Shown: piece after piece, positions 8,622 to 19,028 of the stretch
Numbering within the stretch: the first letter of the stretch is position 1
Layout of the letters: each line of letters begins with the position of its first letter
Assembly (NCBI GenBank): GCA_035556495.1
Contig: DATMEW010000123.1
Location: 1 to 64,000, forward strand
DNA: 64,000 bases
DNA from: CANKHJ01 sp035556495
Lineage (GTDB): Bacteria; Pseudomonadota; Alphaproteobacteria; Rhizobiales; Xanthobacteraceae
Direction of reading: 5' to 3'
Program-made: the position numbers and the translations under genes
Notes under the pieces: model-generated
The model's database searches: none
Seen by the model: only the letters and a program-made list of their open reading frames with translations
Told to the model about the DNA's origin: nothing

Positions 8622-9862
8622 TGGCGCCCGGCGCGCCATCCGCTGATGACGCCGGTCGATCCGCGGGCGACGGCCGGCTGTCCGAGAACATCGTCTATTT
8701 TGCCCGCGCCCTGCGGGCCGCCGGCCTTCCGGTGGGGCCGGGCAGCATCCTCGATGCGCTGGCGGCGGTGAAGGCCGCCGGCGTCGGCACGCGGGAGGAT
8801 TTCTACTGGACGCTGCATGCCGTGTTCGTGAAACGGCGTGAGCATTCGATTCTGTTCGAACAGGCATTCCGGCTGTTCTTTCGCCGCCGCGACGTGCTCG
8901 ACCATATGATGGCGGCGATGCTGCCGGAGGCCGAGCCGGAAGCGCCCGAGCCGCCCAAGGCCGGCGCGCAGCGCGTCGCCGAAGCGCTGCTCGGCGGACG
9001 TGACGAGCCGCAGCCGCCGAAGCCGGACGAGGTGGAAGTCGATGCGCGGCTGACGGTGTCGGACAGCGAGGTGCTTCGCCGCAAGGACTTCGCCCAGATG
9101 TCGGCGCTGGAAATCGCCCAGGCGCGGGAGGCGATCAAGCGGCTCGTGCTGCCGATCGACGAGGTGCGGACGCGGCGGCTCAGGTCCAGTCCCCACGGCC
9201 GCCAGGTCGATCTGCGGCGCACCCTGCGCGCCAGCATGAAGGCTGGCGGTGCGCTGATCGATTTGCAGAAGCTTGCGCCGCGCACCAGGCCGCCGCCGAT
9301 CGTCGCGCTGGTGGATATCTCGGGCTCGATGAGCCAGTATACCCGCCTGTTCCTGCATTTCCTTCACGCCATCACGGACGCGCGGCGGCGCGTGCATACC
9401 TTCCTGTTCGGCACGCGGCTGACCAATGTGACGCGGGCCTTGCAGCACAAGGACCCCGACGAGGCGCTGGAGGCGTGTTCCGCCAGCGTGGACGACTGGT
9501 CCGGCGGGACGCGCATCGGCACCTCGCTGCATCTGTTCAACCGGCTGTGGGGCCGCCGTGTGCTCGGGCAGGGGGCCGTCGTGCTGCTGATCACCGACGG
9601 GCTGGAGCGCGATCCCGACGAGCGCCTCGCTTTCGAGATGGACCGGCTGCACCGCTCCTGCCGCCGGCTGATCTGGCTCAATCCGCTGCTGCGTTTCGAC
9701 GGCTTCGAAGCCAAGGCCAAGGGCATCCGCACCATGCTGCCCCATGTTGACGAATTGCGGGCGATCCATAATCTGGATTCCATGAGTGAACTCGTCCGTG
9801 CGCTGTCGGCGGATGGCGGCCGGTCCAACGAGGCGAGGGCCTGGTTGAAGCGGGTGGCTTGA
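8621..9862 (+). CDS. coxE: VWA-domain protein (CoxE)
   Basis: 413-aa partner of the MoxR ATPase, with a C-terminal von Willebrand A domain. The metal-ion-dependent adhesion site begins at DISGS, residues 232-236, and further acidic residues occur in TDGLERD. The N-terminal half is helical and carries a Pro/Glu-rich linker at about 103-140. CoxE proteins are known to act with CoxD in maturing the molybdenum enzyme. The ATG overlaps the coxD stop; a GTG three bases upstream is an equivalent alternative. Confidence 0.9.
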   Translation: MAPGAPSADDAGRSAGDGRLSENIVYFARALRAAGLPVGPGSILDALAAVKAAGVGTREDFYWTLHAVFVKRREHSILFEQAFRLFFRRRDVLDHMMAAMLPEAEPEAPEPPKAGAQRVAEALLGGRDEPQPPKPDEVEVDARLTVSDSEVLRRKDFAQMSALEIAQAREAIKRLVLPIDEVRTRRLRSSPHGRQVDLRRTLRASMKAGGALIDLQKLAPRTRPPPIVALVDISGSMSQYTRLFLHFLHAITDARRRVHTFLFGTRLTNVTRALQHKDPDEALEACSASVDDWSGGTRIGTSLHLFNRLWGRRVLGQGAVVLLITDGLERDPDERLAFEMDRLHRSCRRLIWLNPLLRFDGFEAKAKGIRTMLPHVDELRAIHNLDSMSELVRALSADGGRSNEARAWLKRVA

Positions 9863-9980
9863 GCCTCGGGTTTGTCCAGAGATTGCCGGACGGCCCGCGG
9901 CGGCCCATATCTGGTATATTCATCCGGCCGGACGACCTGAGCGCCGCCTGCTGGCCGGCGTGATCAGACGAGGTGATCCC

Positions 9981-10310
9981 ATGAGCATGCTCGCGCGCGA
10001 CGACGATATCCTTCAGGCCGCCGAGGACTGGCGCAAGGCCGGACGTGGCGTTGCGCTCGCCACCGTGATCGAGACCTGGGGCTCGGCTCCGCGTCCGGTC
10101 GGGTCGAATCTGGTGATCGACGAGGACGGCAATTTCCTCGGATCGGTCTCCGGCGGCTGCGTGGAAGGCGCGGTCGTGACCGAGGCGCTGGACGTGATAG
10201 GGACCGGCAAGGCGAAGACGCTGGAATTCGGCGTGGCCGACGACACCGCCTGGAAGGTCGGGCTGTCCTGCGGCGGCACCATCCGCGTCTTCGTCGAGAA
10301 GGTGGATTGA
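9981..10310 (+). CDS. XdhC/CoxI family protein, N-terminal domain only
   Basis: 109-aa stand-alone XdhC_CoxI domain. The Cys-containing motifs SGGCVEG and LSCGG are those thought to handle the molybdenum cofactor sulfur or metal centre in XdhC proteins. The ATG at 9981 follows GAGGTGA. In classic XdhC one polypeptide carries this domain plus a Rossmann domain; here the Rossmann part is the next gene, so the protein is naturally split. It probably delivers or sulfurates cofactor for the operon's enzyme. Confidence 0.85.
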   Translation: MSMLARDDDILQAAEDWRKAGRGVALATVIETWGSAPRPVGSNLVIDEDGNFLGSVSGGCVEGAVVTEALDVIGTGKAKTLEFGVADDTAWKVGLSCGGTIRVFVEKVD

Positions 10311-10373
10311 TCCGCGCGTTTCCCTGACCTGGGAAATGTCAGTCAGCGTTGATTTGTTTTTGAGGATCTCCGT

Positions 10374-11075
10374 ATGCGCCTTGATGTGCTGCGCCAGTTG
10401 AATGCCGAACGGGCCGCCCGCCGCGCCGCCGTGGTGGTGACGAATCCCGAGACCGGCGCTCAGCGTCTGGTGACGGCGGCCGCCGCCGCGCAGGACCCGC
10501 TGGCGGACGTGATCGCGGCGCGGCTGCGCAGCGGCAAGAGCGGCATGGAAGATACGGCGGAGGGGCGCGTGTTCCTCACCGTGCATGAGCCGGCCGTCCG
10601 CCTGCTCATCGTCGGCGCGGTGCATATCAGCCAGGCGCTTGCGCCGATGGCGAAGCTGCTCGGCTATGACGTCACCATCGTCGATCCGCGCACCGCCTTT
10701 GCGACGCCGGAACGTTTTCCGGATGTGAAGGTCATCGCCGAATGGCCGGACACGGCGCTGCCGCCGCTGAACGTGGACCGCTACACGGCTTTCGCCGCGC
10801 TGACCCATGATCCCAAGATCGACGATCCCGCCTTGCTCCATGCCCTTGAGCGCGGCTGCTTCTATATCGGCGCGCTCGGCTCGCGGAAGACCCATGGTCG
10901 GCGGCTCGACCGTCTGAAGGAGCAGGGCGCGAGCGCGGAGGCGCTGGCGTCCATCCGCGCGCCCATCGGCCTCGACATCGGCGCGGTGTCGCCGGCCGAG
11001 ATCGCGGTCTCCATCATCGGGCAGATCACCGAGACCCTGCGCAAGGCCCCGGCCGCCGTGGAGAAGGCGGCATGA
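10374..11075 (+). CDS. XdhC/CoxF family Rossmann-domain protein
   Basis: 233-aa protein carrying the XdhC C-terminal Rossmann domain. The core reads LLIVGAVHISQALAPMAK, a nucleotide-binding glycine region with His-Ile-Ser in place of the more usual GAG pattern. FYIGALGSRKTH and APIGLDIGAVSPAEIAVSI follow, both hallmarks of the XdhC C-terminus. About 65 N-terminal residues are less conserved. It pairs with the preceding XdhC N-domain gene and overlaps the next gene by four bases (ATGA). Confidence 0.85.
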   Translation: MRLDVLRQLNAERAARRAAVVVTNPETGAQRLVTAAAAAQDPLADVIAARLRSGKSGMEDTAEGRVFLTVHEPAVRLLIVGAVHISQALAPMAKLLGYDVTIVDPRTAFATPERFPDVKVIAEWPDTALPPLNVDRYTAFAALTHDPKIDDPALLHALERGCFYIGALGSRKTHGRRLDRLKEQGASAEALASIRAPIGLDIGAVSPAEIAVSIIGQITETLRKAPAAVEKAA

Positions 11076-12730
11076 AATTCGGACCCGTTCCACTGGGGGA
11101 GGCCGAAGGCGGCGTCGCGGTGCATTCCATCCGGCAGGGCGGTTTCGTGCTGAAGAAGGGCACCACCATCGGCGCGGCTGAGATCGCGGCGCTGAAGGAG
11201 GCCGGTGTCGGCCAGGTGGTGATCGCGCGGCTCGATCCCGGCGACGTGCCGGAGGACGAGGCCGCCGGCGTGCTCGCGCAGGCGCTGGCCGGCGAAGGCG
11301 TGCGGGTGGACCGGCCGTTCACGGGACGCTCGAACCTGTTCGCGGATGCGGCGGGCGTGCTGGTGGTGGACAAGGACGCCATCGACGCCCTGAACCGTGT
11401 CGACGAGGCCGTGACCTTCGCGACGTTGCCCGCTTTCAAGCCGGTGGTGGCGGGAGAGATGATCGGCACCGTGAAGATCATCCCCTTCGCGGTGGAAGCT
11501 GCGGTGCAGCAGCGCGCGCTGGATGTCATCCGCAACGCCGGGCCGCTGATGAAGGTCGCGCCCTATCGCATCCGCAAGGTCGGCGTGGTGTCCACCATCC
11601 TGCCGGGCCTTTCGCCCAAGGTGATCGACAAGACGCTCAAGGTCACCGCCGAACGCCTCGCGCCGGCGGAGGCGGTGATCGTCGCGGAGCGGCGCGTGCC
11701 GCATGAGCAGGGAGCGCTGGCGAAGGCCGTCGCCGAGGTGCTGCGCGAAGGCGCGGAACTGGTGCTGGTGTTCGGCGCTTCCGCCATCGCGGACCGGCGC
11801 GACGTGATCCCGGCGGCGGTGGAAGCCATCGGCGGGCGCGTGGAACATTTCGGCATGCCGGTCGATCCCGGCAACCTCCTCATGATCGCCGATATCGGCG
11901 GCCGCCCCCTGCTGGGCGCGCCGGGCTGCGCCCGCAGCCCCAAGGAGAACGGCTTCGACTGGGTGCTTTCGCGGCTGCTGGCCGGCCTGCCGGTGCCGCG
12001 CGAGCAGGTCACCGGCATGGGTGTCGGCGGGCTTCTGATGGAGATCATCACGCGGCCCCAGCCTCGCGACGAGCCGGTGGCGGCCGATCAGCCGCATGTC
12101 GCGGCGGTGGTGCTTGCGGCCGGCAAGTCAACGCGGATGGGCGGCCCCAACAAGCTGCTGGCGGACATCGGCGGCAAGCCGCTCGTGCGCATCGCGGCCG
12201 AGGCGGCGGTGGCGTCCCGCGCGAAGCCGGTCGTCGTCGTCACCGGCCATCAGGCGATCCAGGTCGCGGAGGCGCTGCACGGGCTCGATGTGCGCGTCGT
12301 TCATAATCCGGATTATGCGGACGGGCTCGGCGCGTCGCTGCGGACCGGGATCGCGGCCGTGCCGGCGGAAGCCGATGGGGCCATCGTCTGCCTCGCGGAC
12401 ATGCCGCAGGTCGATGCGGCGCTGATCGACCGGCTGGTCGGCGCCTTCGCCCCGGCGCGCGGCGCGCTCGCCGTCGTGCCGACCGTGAACGGCCAGCGTG
12501 GCAACCCCGTGGTCTGGGCACGACGCTTCTTTCCTGAACTCATGTCGATTTCGGGCGACATCGGCGCGCGTGAATTGATCGCCCGTTATGGCGAGGCGGT
12601 GCTTGAAGTGGCGATGGATGGCAGCGCAACGGCCATCGATGTCGATACCCCCGAGGCGCTTGCGGCCGTCCGGGGCCACAGCGATCGCGGCGCGCGCGTT
12701 TCCGTCTCAGCGCCGCATGAGAACGCCTAG
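11072..12730 (+). CDS. MoeA-like molybdopterin-binding / MobA-like nucleotidyltransferase fusion
   Basis: 552-aa two-domain protein. Residues about 1-340 are a MoeA/CinA-like molybdopterin-binding module, with VVSTILPGLSPKVIDKTL, then VFGASAIADRRDV and GAPGCARSPKENGFDW. Residues about 350-535 are a MobA/MocA-type NTP-transferase domain starting AAVVLAAGKSTRMGGPNKLL, with the nucleotide-binding loop LAAGxSxRMGxxK and the LADMPQV metal motif. Such fusions finish the molybdenum cofactor, inserting Mo and adding CMP for hydroxylases. It is the last gene of the Cox-type operon. Its 3' end overlaps the convergent bcsS-like gene by 24 bases. Confidence 0.87.
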   Translation: MKFGPVPLGEAEGGVAVHSIRQGGFVLKKGTTIGAAEIAALKEAGVGQVVIARLDPGDVPEDEAAGVLAQALAGEGVRVDRPFTGRSNLFADAAGVLVVDKDAIDALNRVDEAVTFATLPAFKPVVAGEMIGTVKIIPFAVEAAVQQRALDVIRNAGPLMKVAPYRIRKVGVVSTILPGLSPKVIDKTLKVTAERLAPAEAVIVAERRVPHEQGALAKAVAEVLREGAELVLVFGASAIADRRDVIPAAVEAIGGRVEHFGMPVDPGNLLMIADIGGRPLLGAPGCARSPKENGFDWVLSRLLAGLPVPREQVTGMGVGGLLMEIITRPQPRDEPVAADQPHVAAVVLAAGKSTRMGGPNKLLADIGGKPLVRIAAEAAVASRAKPVVVVTGHQAIQVAEALHGLDVRVVHNPDYADGLGASLRTGIAAVPAEADGAIVCLADMPQVDAALIDRLVGAFAPARGALAVVPTVNGQRGNPVVWARRFFPELMSISGDIGARELIARYGEAVLEVAMDGSATAIDVDTPEALAAVRGHSDRGARVSVSAPHENA

Positions 12731-13429
12731 GCGAATGTAGGGTTCGCCCGGTCTGCCGTCTTCCTTGAGATAGCCTGCGGCGGTGGACCATTCGAGCGCG
12801 CCGGTCGTCACGCCAGTCAGATGCAGGCCGAACCGGATCTGCCGATAGACCGCATCGCCGCTGCTCTGAATCTCCGGGCCGATCCAGCCGAGCGGCTGGA
12901 ACTTCCAACCCAGCGCCAGCCGTGCCGAATAGCCCATGCCGATGGTGGAAGCGGAAACCGTTGCAGTGGCCATCAGCCTTTCGGTCGGCTCGAACCAGAC
13001 GTCTGCGCCGAACCGCAAGCCGGTATGGTCGCCGCGCATGCGGTTGGCGGGGTCGTCCGGGTACAGGCGATGCGTCTGCGTTTCGGGGCCGGCATAGACG
13101 AAGGCTTCGAAGCGGTCGGCCTTGAGCCGCCAGCCGGGCAAGGCTGCGACATAGCGGTGGCGTCCGTAGACCGGCGCGCCGTTCGCTTCATAGCCATAGA
13201 GCCCGCCGCCCATCAGCAGCTTGAAGGTGAAGCCCGGGGCATCGAGGCCGCCGGGAGACCACAGCAGGCCGCCATAGAGCGCATGGCCGCCGCGCCAGAG
13301 TTCGGCTCCGCTGAACAGGAGATGATGCTGCTGCGCCTGACGTGACACATCGGGAGCGTCAGCTTCCGCGGGCATAACCCATGCGGTCAGCAGCAAGGCC
13401 GATATGCGGATGCCTGGTTTGATACACAC
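12707..13429 (-). CDS. bcsS: BcsS-like secreted/outer-membrane beta-barrel protein
   Basis: About 240 aa, resembling the cellulose-biosynthesis BcsS family of Hyphomicrobiales. The recognisable stretch is FSGAELWRGGHALYGGLLWS followed by alternating aromatic/hydrophobic strands and a C-terminal IRLGVLMRR. A GTG at 13429 gives a good signal peptide (KPGIRISALLLTAWVMPAEA), with AGGTGG upstream; the open frame extends much further but without coding character. No bcsA, bcsB or bcsZ gene is in the window, so the link to cellulose rests on family resemblance only. The start is uncertain. Confidence 0.6.
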   Translation of the reverse strand: MCIKPGIRISALLLTAWVMPAEADAPDVSRQAQQHHLLFSGAELWRGGHALYGGLLWSPGGLDAPGFTFKLLMGGGLYGYEANGAPVYGRHRYVAALPGWRLKADRFEAFVYAGPETQTHRLYPDDPANRMRGDHTGLRFGADVWFEPTERLMATATVSASTIGMGYSARLALGWKFQPLGWIGPEIQSSGDAVYRQIRFGLHLTGVTTGALEWSTAAGYLKEDGRPGEPYIRLGVLMRR

Positions 13430-13666
13430 ATCACACGACCGCAAGCCACCTGTCAGAAAGATTAAAGCTTGATGAAAATCTTTATGCAAGTGCAGGAACG
13501 CGAACCGCTCGTCGCAGGCAGGTCTGGCCATTAACGCCCGATATGTCCGATCAGCTCTGTGTTCGATAAGCTTCATGATCGAGTGGAAGGCGCGGCCATT
13601 GGCTGTTAAACAGAGGCTCAATGCGAGCCGGGGCGAATGTTCGCCAGTGCGGCCAAGGGGGAATGA

Positions 13667-14884
13667 ATGAAAGTCTTTGTGTTCGATCTTCTGCCCTATG
13701 GAGAACATCTGGATGCGCTGGAAACCGGCTCCGCGCTGCCGTATCCGCTCGGTGGCTCGTATTTTAAATCCGATGTGGCGGTGCGGACTTATGCGGAGCA
13801 TCTGGAGGCATGGGAAGCCCTCGACCGGTACGGCTATGACGGCGTCGGCTTCAACGAGCACCACACCTCGCCCTATGGTCTGATGAATTCGCCGAACCTG
13901 ATGGCGGCTGCCGCATCGCAGCGCACGAAGAACCTGTCGCTGTTGATTTACGGTAACCTGTTGCCGCTGCATCAGCCGCTGCGCCTCGCCGAAGAACTGG
14001 CGATGATCGACTGCCTCTCCAACGGGCGGCTGATCGCGGGCGTCGCGCGCGGCATTCCGCGCGAATATGCGGTGCACAGCATCCCGATGTCGGAATCCCG
14101 CGCGCGTTTCGAGGAAGCCTATGACATTCTCGTCGGCGCCTGGACGCAGGAGGTGTTTTCCTACGAGGGCAAGTTTCACAGCTACAGGGATATTTCGCTG
14201 TGGCCGCGTCCTGTGCAGCAGCCGCATCCGCCGATCTGGACGCCGATCACCGGCAGCAAGGAATCCATCGAATTCGCTGGCCTGAAGAACATGCCCATCA
14301 CGCCGGGCGAGAGCACGGCGAGCGTCGCGGGCTTGCAGCAGGACATCATCCGCTACTATGCGAAATGTCTGGCGCAGGCCGGGCACAGGATGACCACGGG
14401 CCATCTCAGCATCGCCCAAAGCGCCTATATCGCCGACAGCAAGGCGCAGGCCGTGCGCGAGGCGGGGCCTTATCTGCTGTATTTCAATCGCACCCTGTTC
14501 AGCCATGGCAACGTGACGGAGACGGCGTTGCAGCGCCAGACCGGTTACATGAGCGCGGCGTCCCATGACTATGTGCGGCCGGAGAATCTGCCGCAGGCCG
14601 CGCGCCTGCGCGAGAATTTCCGCAACATGACCATGGCGGATGTCGAGCGCCGTGCCGAGGACATGGCCTGGGGCACGCCGGACGAGGTCGCCGAGCGCAT
14701 CATCGAGGCGGCGGACCGTGCCGGCGCGGAGACGGTTCATGTGCGCATGAACACCGGGGCCATGCCCCATGAGATGTTCATGGAGCAGATCCGCCGCTTC
14801 GCGGAACAAGTGCTGCCGCGGCTTCAGGCCCACAAGGTCAAGCTTGCGCCGGTGGTCGAGGAAGCGATCGCGGAAACGGTGTAG
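13667..14884 (+). CDS. LLM-class flavin-dependent oxidoreductase (luciferase-like)
   Basis: 405-aa TIM-barrel monooxygenase of the bacterial luciferase-like family, expected to use FMNH2 from a separate reductase. Family features seen are the GFNEHHTSPYG segment near residue 65, the LRLAEELAMIDCLSNGRL block, GVARGIPREY, and a substrate-side insertion containing a PITPGEST loop. Its ribosome site is AAGGGGGAATGA. Length is slightly above average. It is divergent from the bcsS-like gene across a 237-bp gap. The substrate is unknown. Confidence 0.85.
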   Translation: MKVFVFDLLPYGEHLDALETGSALPYPLGGSYFKSDVAVRTYAEHLEAWEALDRYGYDGVGFNEHHTSPYGLMNSPNLMAAAASQRTKNLSLLIYGNLLPLHQPLRLAEELAMIDCLSNGRLIAGVARGIPREYAVHSIPMSESRARFEEAYDILVGAWTQEVFSYEGKFHSYRDISLWPRPVQQPHPPIWTPITGSKESIEFAGLKNMPITPGESTASVAGLQQDIIRYYAKCLAQAGHRMTTGHLSIAQSAYIADSKAQAVREAGPYLLYFNRTLFSHGNVTETALQRQTGYMSAASHDYVRPENLPQAARLRENFRNMTMADVERRAEDMAWGTPDEVAERIIEAADRAGAETVHVRMNTGAMPHEMFMEQIRRFAEQVLPRLQAHKVKLAPVVEEAIAETV

Positions 14885-15093
14885 TCAACACGGCGCGCCG
14901 GAAGGCAGGCTGGCCGGCGTTGGGCAGTTCGGGCGGGCGCGGTCGATGCGTCCGCCGGCACGCCTGCCGGTATGTCTCATGATGAGCAGGCGCGCCGTGG
15001 CGATATCGATCGATGCACGTTCATTCGGTCAGACCTGATGCTTGTCCGCATGAGTCCGCCTGGACGATGAGAGGTTGTCGCCAGGGCTTTTCC

Positions 15094-15123
15094 CCACCCC
15101 CGGCTCAAGTCGGGGGGCTTTTT
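15094..15123 (+). terminator. Rho-independent terminator
   Basis: CCCCCG pairs with CGGGGG around an 8-nt loop, followed by GCTTTTTC. It lies 210 bases after the luciferase-like gene and just before the convergent DUF488 gene. The interval 14885-15093 shows no credible gene. Confidence 0.7.
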
Positions 15124-15135
15124 CGGGATCGTGCT

Positions 15136-15600
15136 CTAGATCGTCGGTGCGACGATGAGGTCCGTTGTCGTCGCGCCCGTGCGGCGCTGGATCTCTTCGG
15201 CGATCCATTGCCGGTGGCAATGATGAGCGTCGCGCTCGTAGCAGAGCAGGCAGACCCGCCGGCCGGACCGCACGATGGATTCCAGTTCATCCATCTGTTC
15301 ACGGGCCTGCGGCGTTTTCAGGTGCGCCGCGTAGATATGGAACAGCTCGTCCATTTTGCCGGCCCGCGCCGCAAGCCGGCCGTCCTTCGGCGTGCCGAGG
15401 CCGCGCAGGTGCAGATAGCCGATGCCTTGGGTGTCGAGTTCGGCGGCGAGCTGGCGCTTGGAGAAGCCGGGGCGGCGCGAGGCGGCAATCGCGCGGACAT
15501 CCACCAGCAGATCGATTTTCGCGGCCGAGACTTCGTCGAGAAACGGCGCGGGCGGCGTCTTCTCGTAGCCGATGGTAAAAAGGCGGGGCTTCTTTGCCAT
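15136..15600 (-). CDS. DUF488 domain-containing protein
   Basis: 154-aa DUF488 family protein. It begins MAKKPRLFTIGYE, and the conserved pieces are LLVDVRAIAASRRPGFSK, YLHLRGLGTPK and the C-terminal VCLLCYERDAHHCHR cysteine/histidine motif, typical of the family. The function of DUF488 is not established. The frame is open for 220 bases further upstream, but homology begins at the ATG at 15600. No strong ribosome site is seen. Confidence 0.85.
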   Translation of the reverse strand: MAKKPRLFTIGYEKTPPAPFLDEVSAAKIDLLVDVRAIAASRRPGFSKRQLAAELDTQGIGYLHLRGLGTPKDGRLAARAGKMDELFHIYAAHLKTPQAREQMDELESIVRSGRRVCLLCYERDAHHCHRQWIAEEIQRRTGATTTDLIVAPTI

Positions 15601-15767
15601 GGCCGGATGATAGGCCCGGTCCTCCTGCGCCAGAAGCGCGCGGATCGCAGGGCGGCTATCGAAGTTTGGCAGGGATGGCCGGAAAATCCGGCGGATCATG
15701 CGGAAAAAGTCAGGCCGGGCAGAGCCCGGCCTGATGAGTTCTGATCTGCTGGGCGGCGGACTTCCTG

Positions 15768-15816
15768 GAGCATGATCCTGAAAAGTGGAAACCGGTTTTC
15801 GGATCAGATCATGCTC
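15768..15816. repeat. Palindromic intergenic element, copy 1
   Basis: A 49-bp imperfect palindrome beginning GAGCATGATC and ending GATCATGCTC, with the internal core AAAGTGGAAACCGGTTTTC. A second, inverted copy is at 52746-52792. Elements of this shape are abundant between genes in Hyphomicrobiales genomes. It lies inside what appears to be a duplicated groL 3' end. Confidence 0.85.
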
Positions 15817-15847
15817 GAACAAGAACTTTAGAAGTCCATGCCGCCAC

Positions 15848-15871
15848 TGAAGCCGGCTGTTGCCGGCTTCA
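15848..15871 (-). terminator. Hairpin downstream of groL
   Basis: TGAAGCCGGC-TGTT-GCCGGCTTCA is a perfect 10-bp stem located 32 bases after the groL stop. There is no T tract on either side, so it may act as a 3'-end stabiliser rather than a true terminator. Confidence 0.45.
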
Positions 15872-15902
15872 GCATTTCAGGTTCGCTTGGGCGGCGGACT
15901 TC

Positions 15903-17549
<1,647 letters not shown>

Positions 17550-17586
17550 TTGCGTAAATCCTTTTTATGCAGATCGGGGGCGCGCG

Positions 17587-17901
17587 TCAGGCGGCCTTCT
17601 TGCGGGGGGCGTCCTGGGTCAGCACGCCCAGAATGTCGCTTTCCTTCATGATGAGGAGATCGACGCCGTCGATCTTCACCTCGGTGCCGGACCACTTGCC
17701 GAACAGCACCCGGTCGCCAGCCTTCACGTCCAGCGGAACCAGCTTGCCGGCTTCGTCCCGCGCGCCGGGACCGACGGCGATGACTTCGCCTTTGCTCGGC
17801 TTCTCCTTGGCGTTGTCCGGAATGATGATGCCGCCGGCGGTCTTTTCCTCGGCTTCGAGGCGCTTGACGACGACCCGGTCGTGAAGCGGACGGAATGTCA
17901 T
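17587..17901 (-). CDS. groS: Co-chaperonin GroES, 10 kDa
   Basis: 104-aa lid of the chaperonin chamber. It starts MTFRPLHDRVVVKR; the mobile loop EEKTAGGIIIPDNAKEKP and the KWSGTEVKIDG segment are intact. ATG 17901 has an AGGGAG ribosome site, and the frame's upstream extension to 18027 lacks homology. A C-terminal extension of a few residues (QDAPRKKAA) goes beyond the usual end. It is the first gene of the operon. Confidence 0.98.
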   Translation of the reverse strand: MTFRPLHDRVVVKRLEAEEKTAGGIIIPDNAKEKPSKGEVIAVGPGARDEAGKLVPLDVKAGDRVLFGKWSGTEVKIDGVDLLIMKESDILGVLTQDAPRKKAA

Positions 17902-18016
17902 GGGGAACTCCCTGATCCTTGACTGAAACGATCGATGGCCGGGCGCGAAATCCAGTCCCGACTCGCGAGCGAGATAAGGAGGCAGGGATGGCACGCAAGA
18001 CCCTCGGGCGGAATTT

Positions 18017-18043
18017 TTAGCACTCAAGCCGGTCGAGTGCTAG
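18017..18043 (-). promoter_or_regulatory. CIRCE operator (HrcA binding site) for groESL
   Basis: TTAGCACTC-N9-GAGTGCTAG matches the CIRCE consensus in 17 of 18 arm positions; only the last base differs. It lies about 115 bases upstream of groS and would place the operon under HrcA heat-shock repression. Confidence 0.93.
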
Positions 18044-18224
18044 CAGAACGCGCCGGCGGCGAGTGTGCAGCGGGCGGCAGGCTCTGCTGGCGGGCAAGTC
18101 GAAATCCCGCCAGGTATCTGAATTTAATGGGCAATATTCCATCGTTGATGCGGCCGGCGCGGCGCGCAGGGTTAACCCTGCCTGCCGAATTCCGGAGCGG
18201 ATCGCGCGCCGGTGGGCTTCGAAT

Positions 18225-19028
18225 TCAGTTCGTGCCGCCGGTCTTGCGGGCCACGGTGTCGGAGGCCGGCTGCCCCGTATCGGCGGGCGCGTTGCGATAG
18301 GGCGGCCGGGGAATGCTGTTGTGGGCCGCGCGCAGGGCGGCGGACCAGCGTTCGCGCAGGTCGTGGAAGTAAGGCTCGCCGGGTTCGATCCGGTAGTCGA
18401 GTTCCGCCGCGCAGGCGTCGCGCCGCGCGATCATGATATCGATCGGCATGCCGACGCCGAGGTTGGAGCGCATGGTCGAATCCACCGACACCAGCCCGAT
18501 CTTCAGCGCGTCATAAAGATCGAGGTCGTGGGTGATCGCCCGGTCCAGCACCGGCTTGCCGTATTTATGCTCGCCGATTTGCAGATAGGGCGTGTCCTCG
18601 GTGCATTCGATGAAGTTGCCGGCCGAGTAGATCATGAACAGCCGCAGCGGGCCGCCCCTGATCTGCCCGCCGAACAGGAACGAAACGTCGTATTTGACGT
18701 CTGCCGCAACCATCGCCGGCCCCTCGACGGCATAGACTGCGCGGATGGCATGGCCCACACGCTGGGCCGCCTGGAACATCGTGGGTGCGTTCGTCAGCGT
18801 CTCGATCTCGCCGGTCTCCGGATTCGGCGTGCCTTCGATCAGCGTGCTGACGACGGACTGGGTCATGGACAGGTTGCCGGCGGTCGCCAGCGCCATGATA
18901 TGCTCGCCCGGCTCGCTGAAGACATGCAGCTTGCGGAAAGTCGAGATATTGTCGAGGCCCGCATTCGTGCGCGTGTCCGCGATCATCACAAGGCCGTCGT
19001 GGACCAGAATTCCGCAGCAATAGGTCAT
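18225..19028 (-). CDS. Anbu, bacterial proteasome-like peptidase
   Basis: 267-aa protein of the Anbu (ancestral beta-subunit, COG3484) branch of the Ntn-hydrolase superfamily. Translation from ATG 19028 gives MTYCCGILVHDGLVMIADTR; after Met removal Thr2 becomes the N-terminal nucleophile, as the family requires, which fixes the start. ATAGNLSMTQ and GVGMPIDIMI are family motifs. A Pro/Thr-rich C-terminal tail follows. Anbu genes are usually beside an alpha-E, ATP-grasp and transglutaminase set; none of those is adjacent here. Confidence 0.88.
   Translation of the reverse strand: MTYCCGILVHDGLVMIADTRTNAGLDNISTFRKLHVFSEPGEHIMALATAGNLSMTQSVVSTLIEGTPNPETGEIETLTNAPTMFQAAQRVGHAIRAVYAVEGPAMVAADVKYDVSFLFGGQIRGGPLRLFMIYSAGNFIECTEDTPYLQIGEHKYGKPVLDRAITHDLDLYDALKIGLVSVDSTMRSNLGVGMPIDIMIARRDACAAELDYRIEPGEPYFHDLRERWSAALRAAHNSIPRPPYRNAPADTGQPASDTVARKTGGTN

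Noticed and set aside
13430..14833. N-terminal extension of the BcsS-like frame across the luciferase-like gene
   Set aside because: It is antisense to a well-supported gene, and a signal peptide start lies at 13429.
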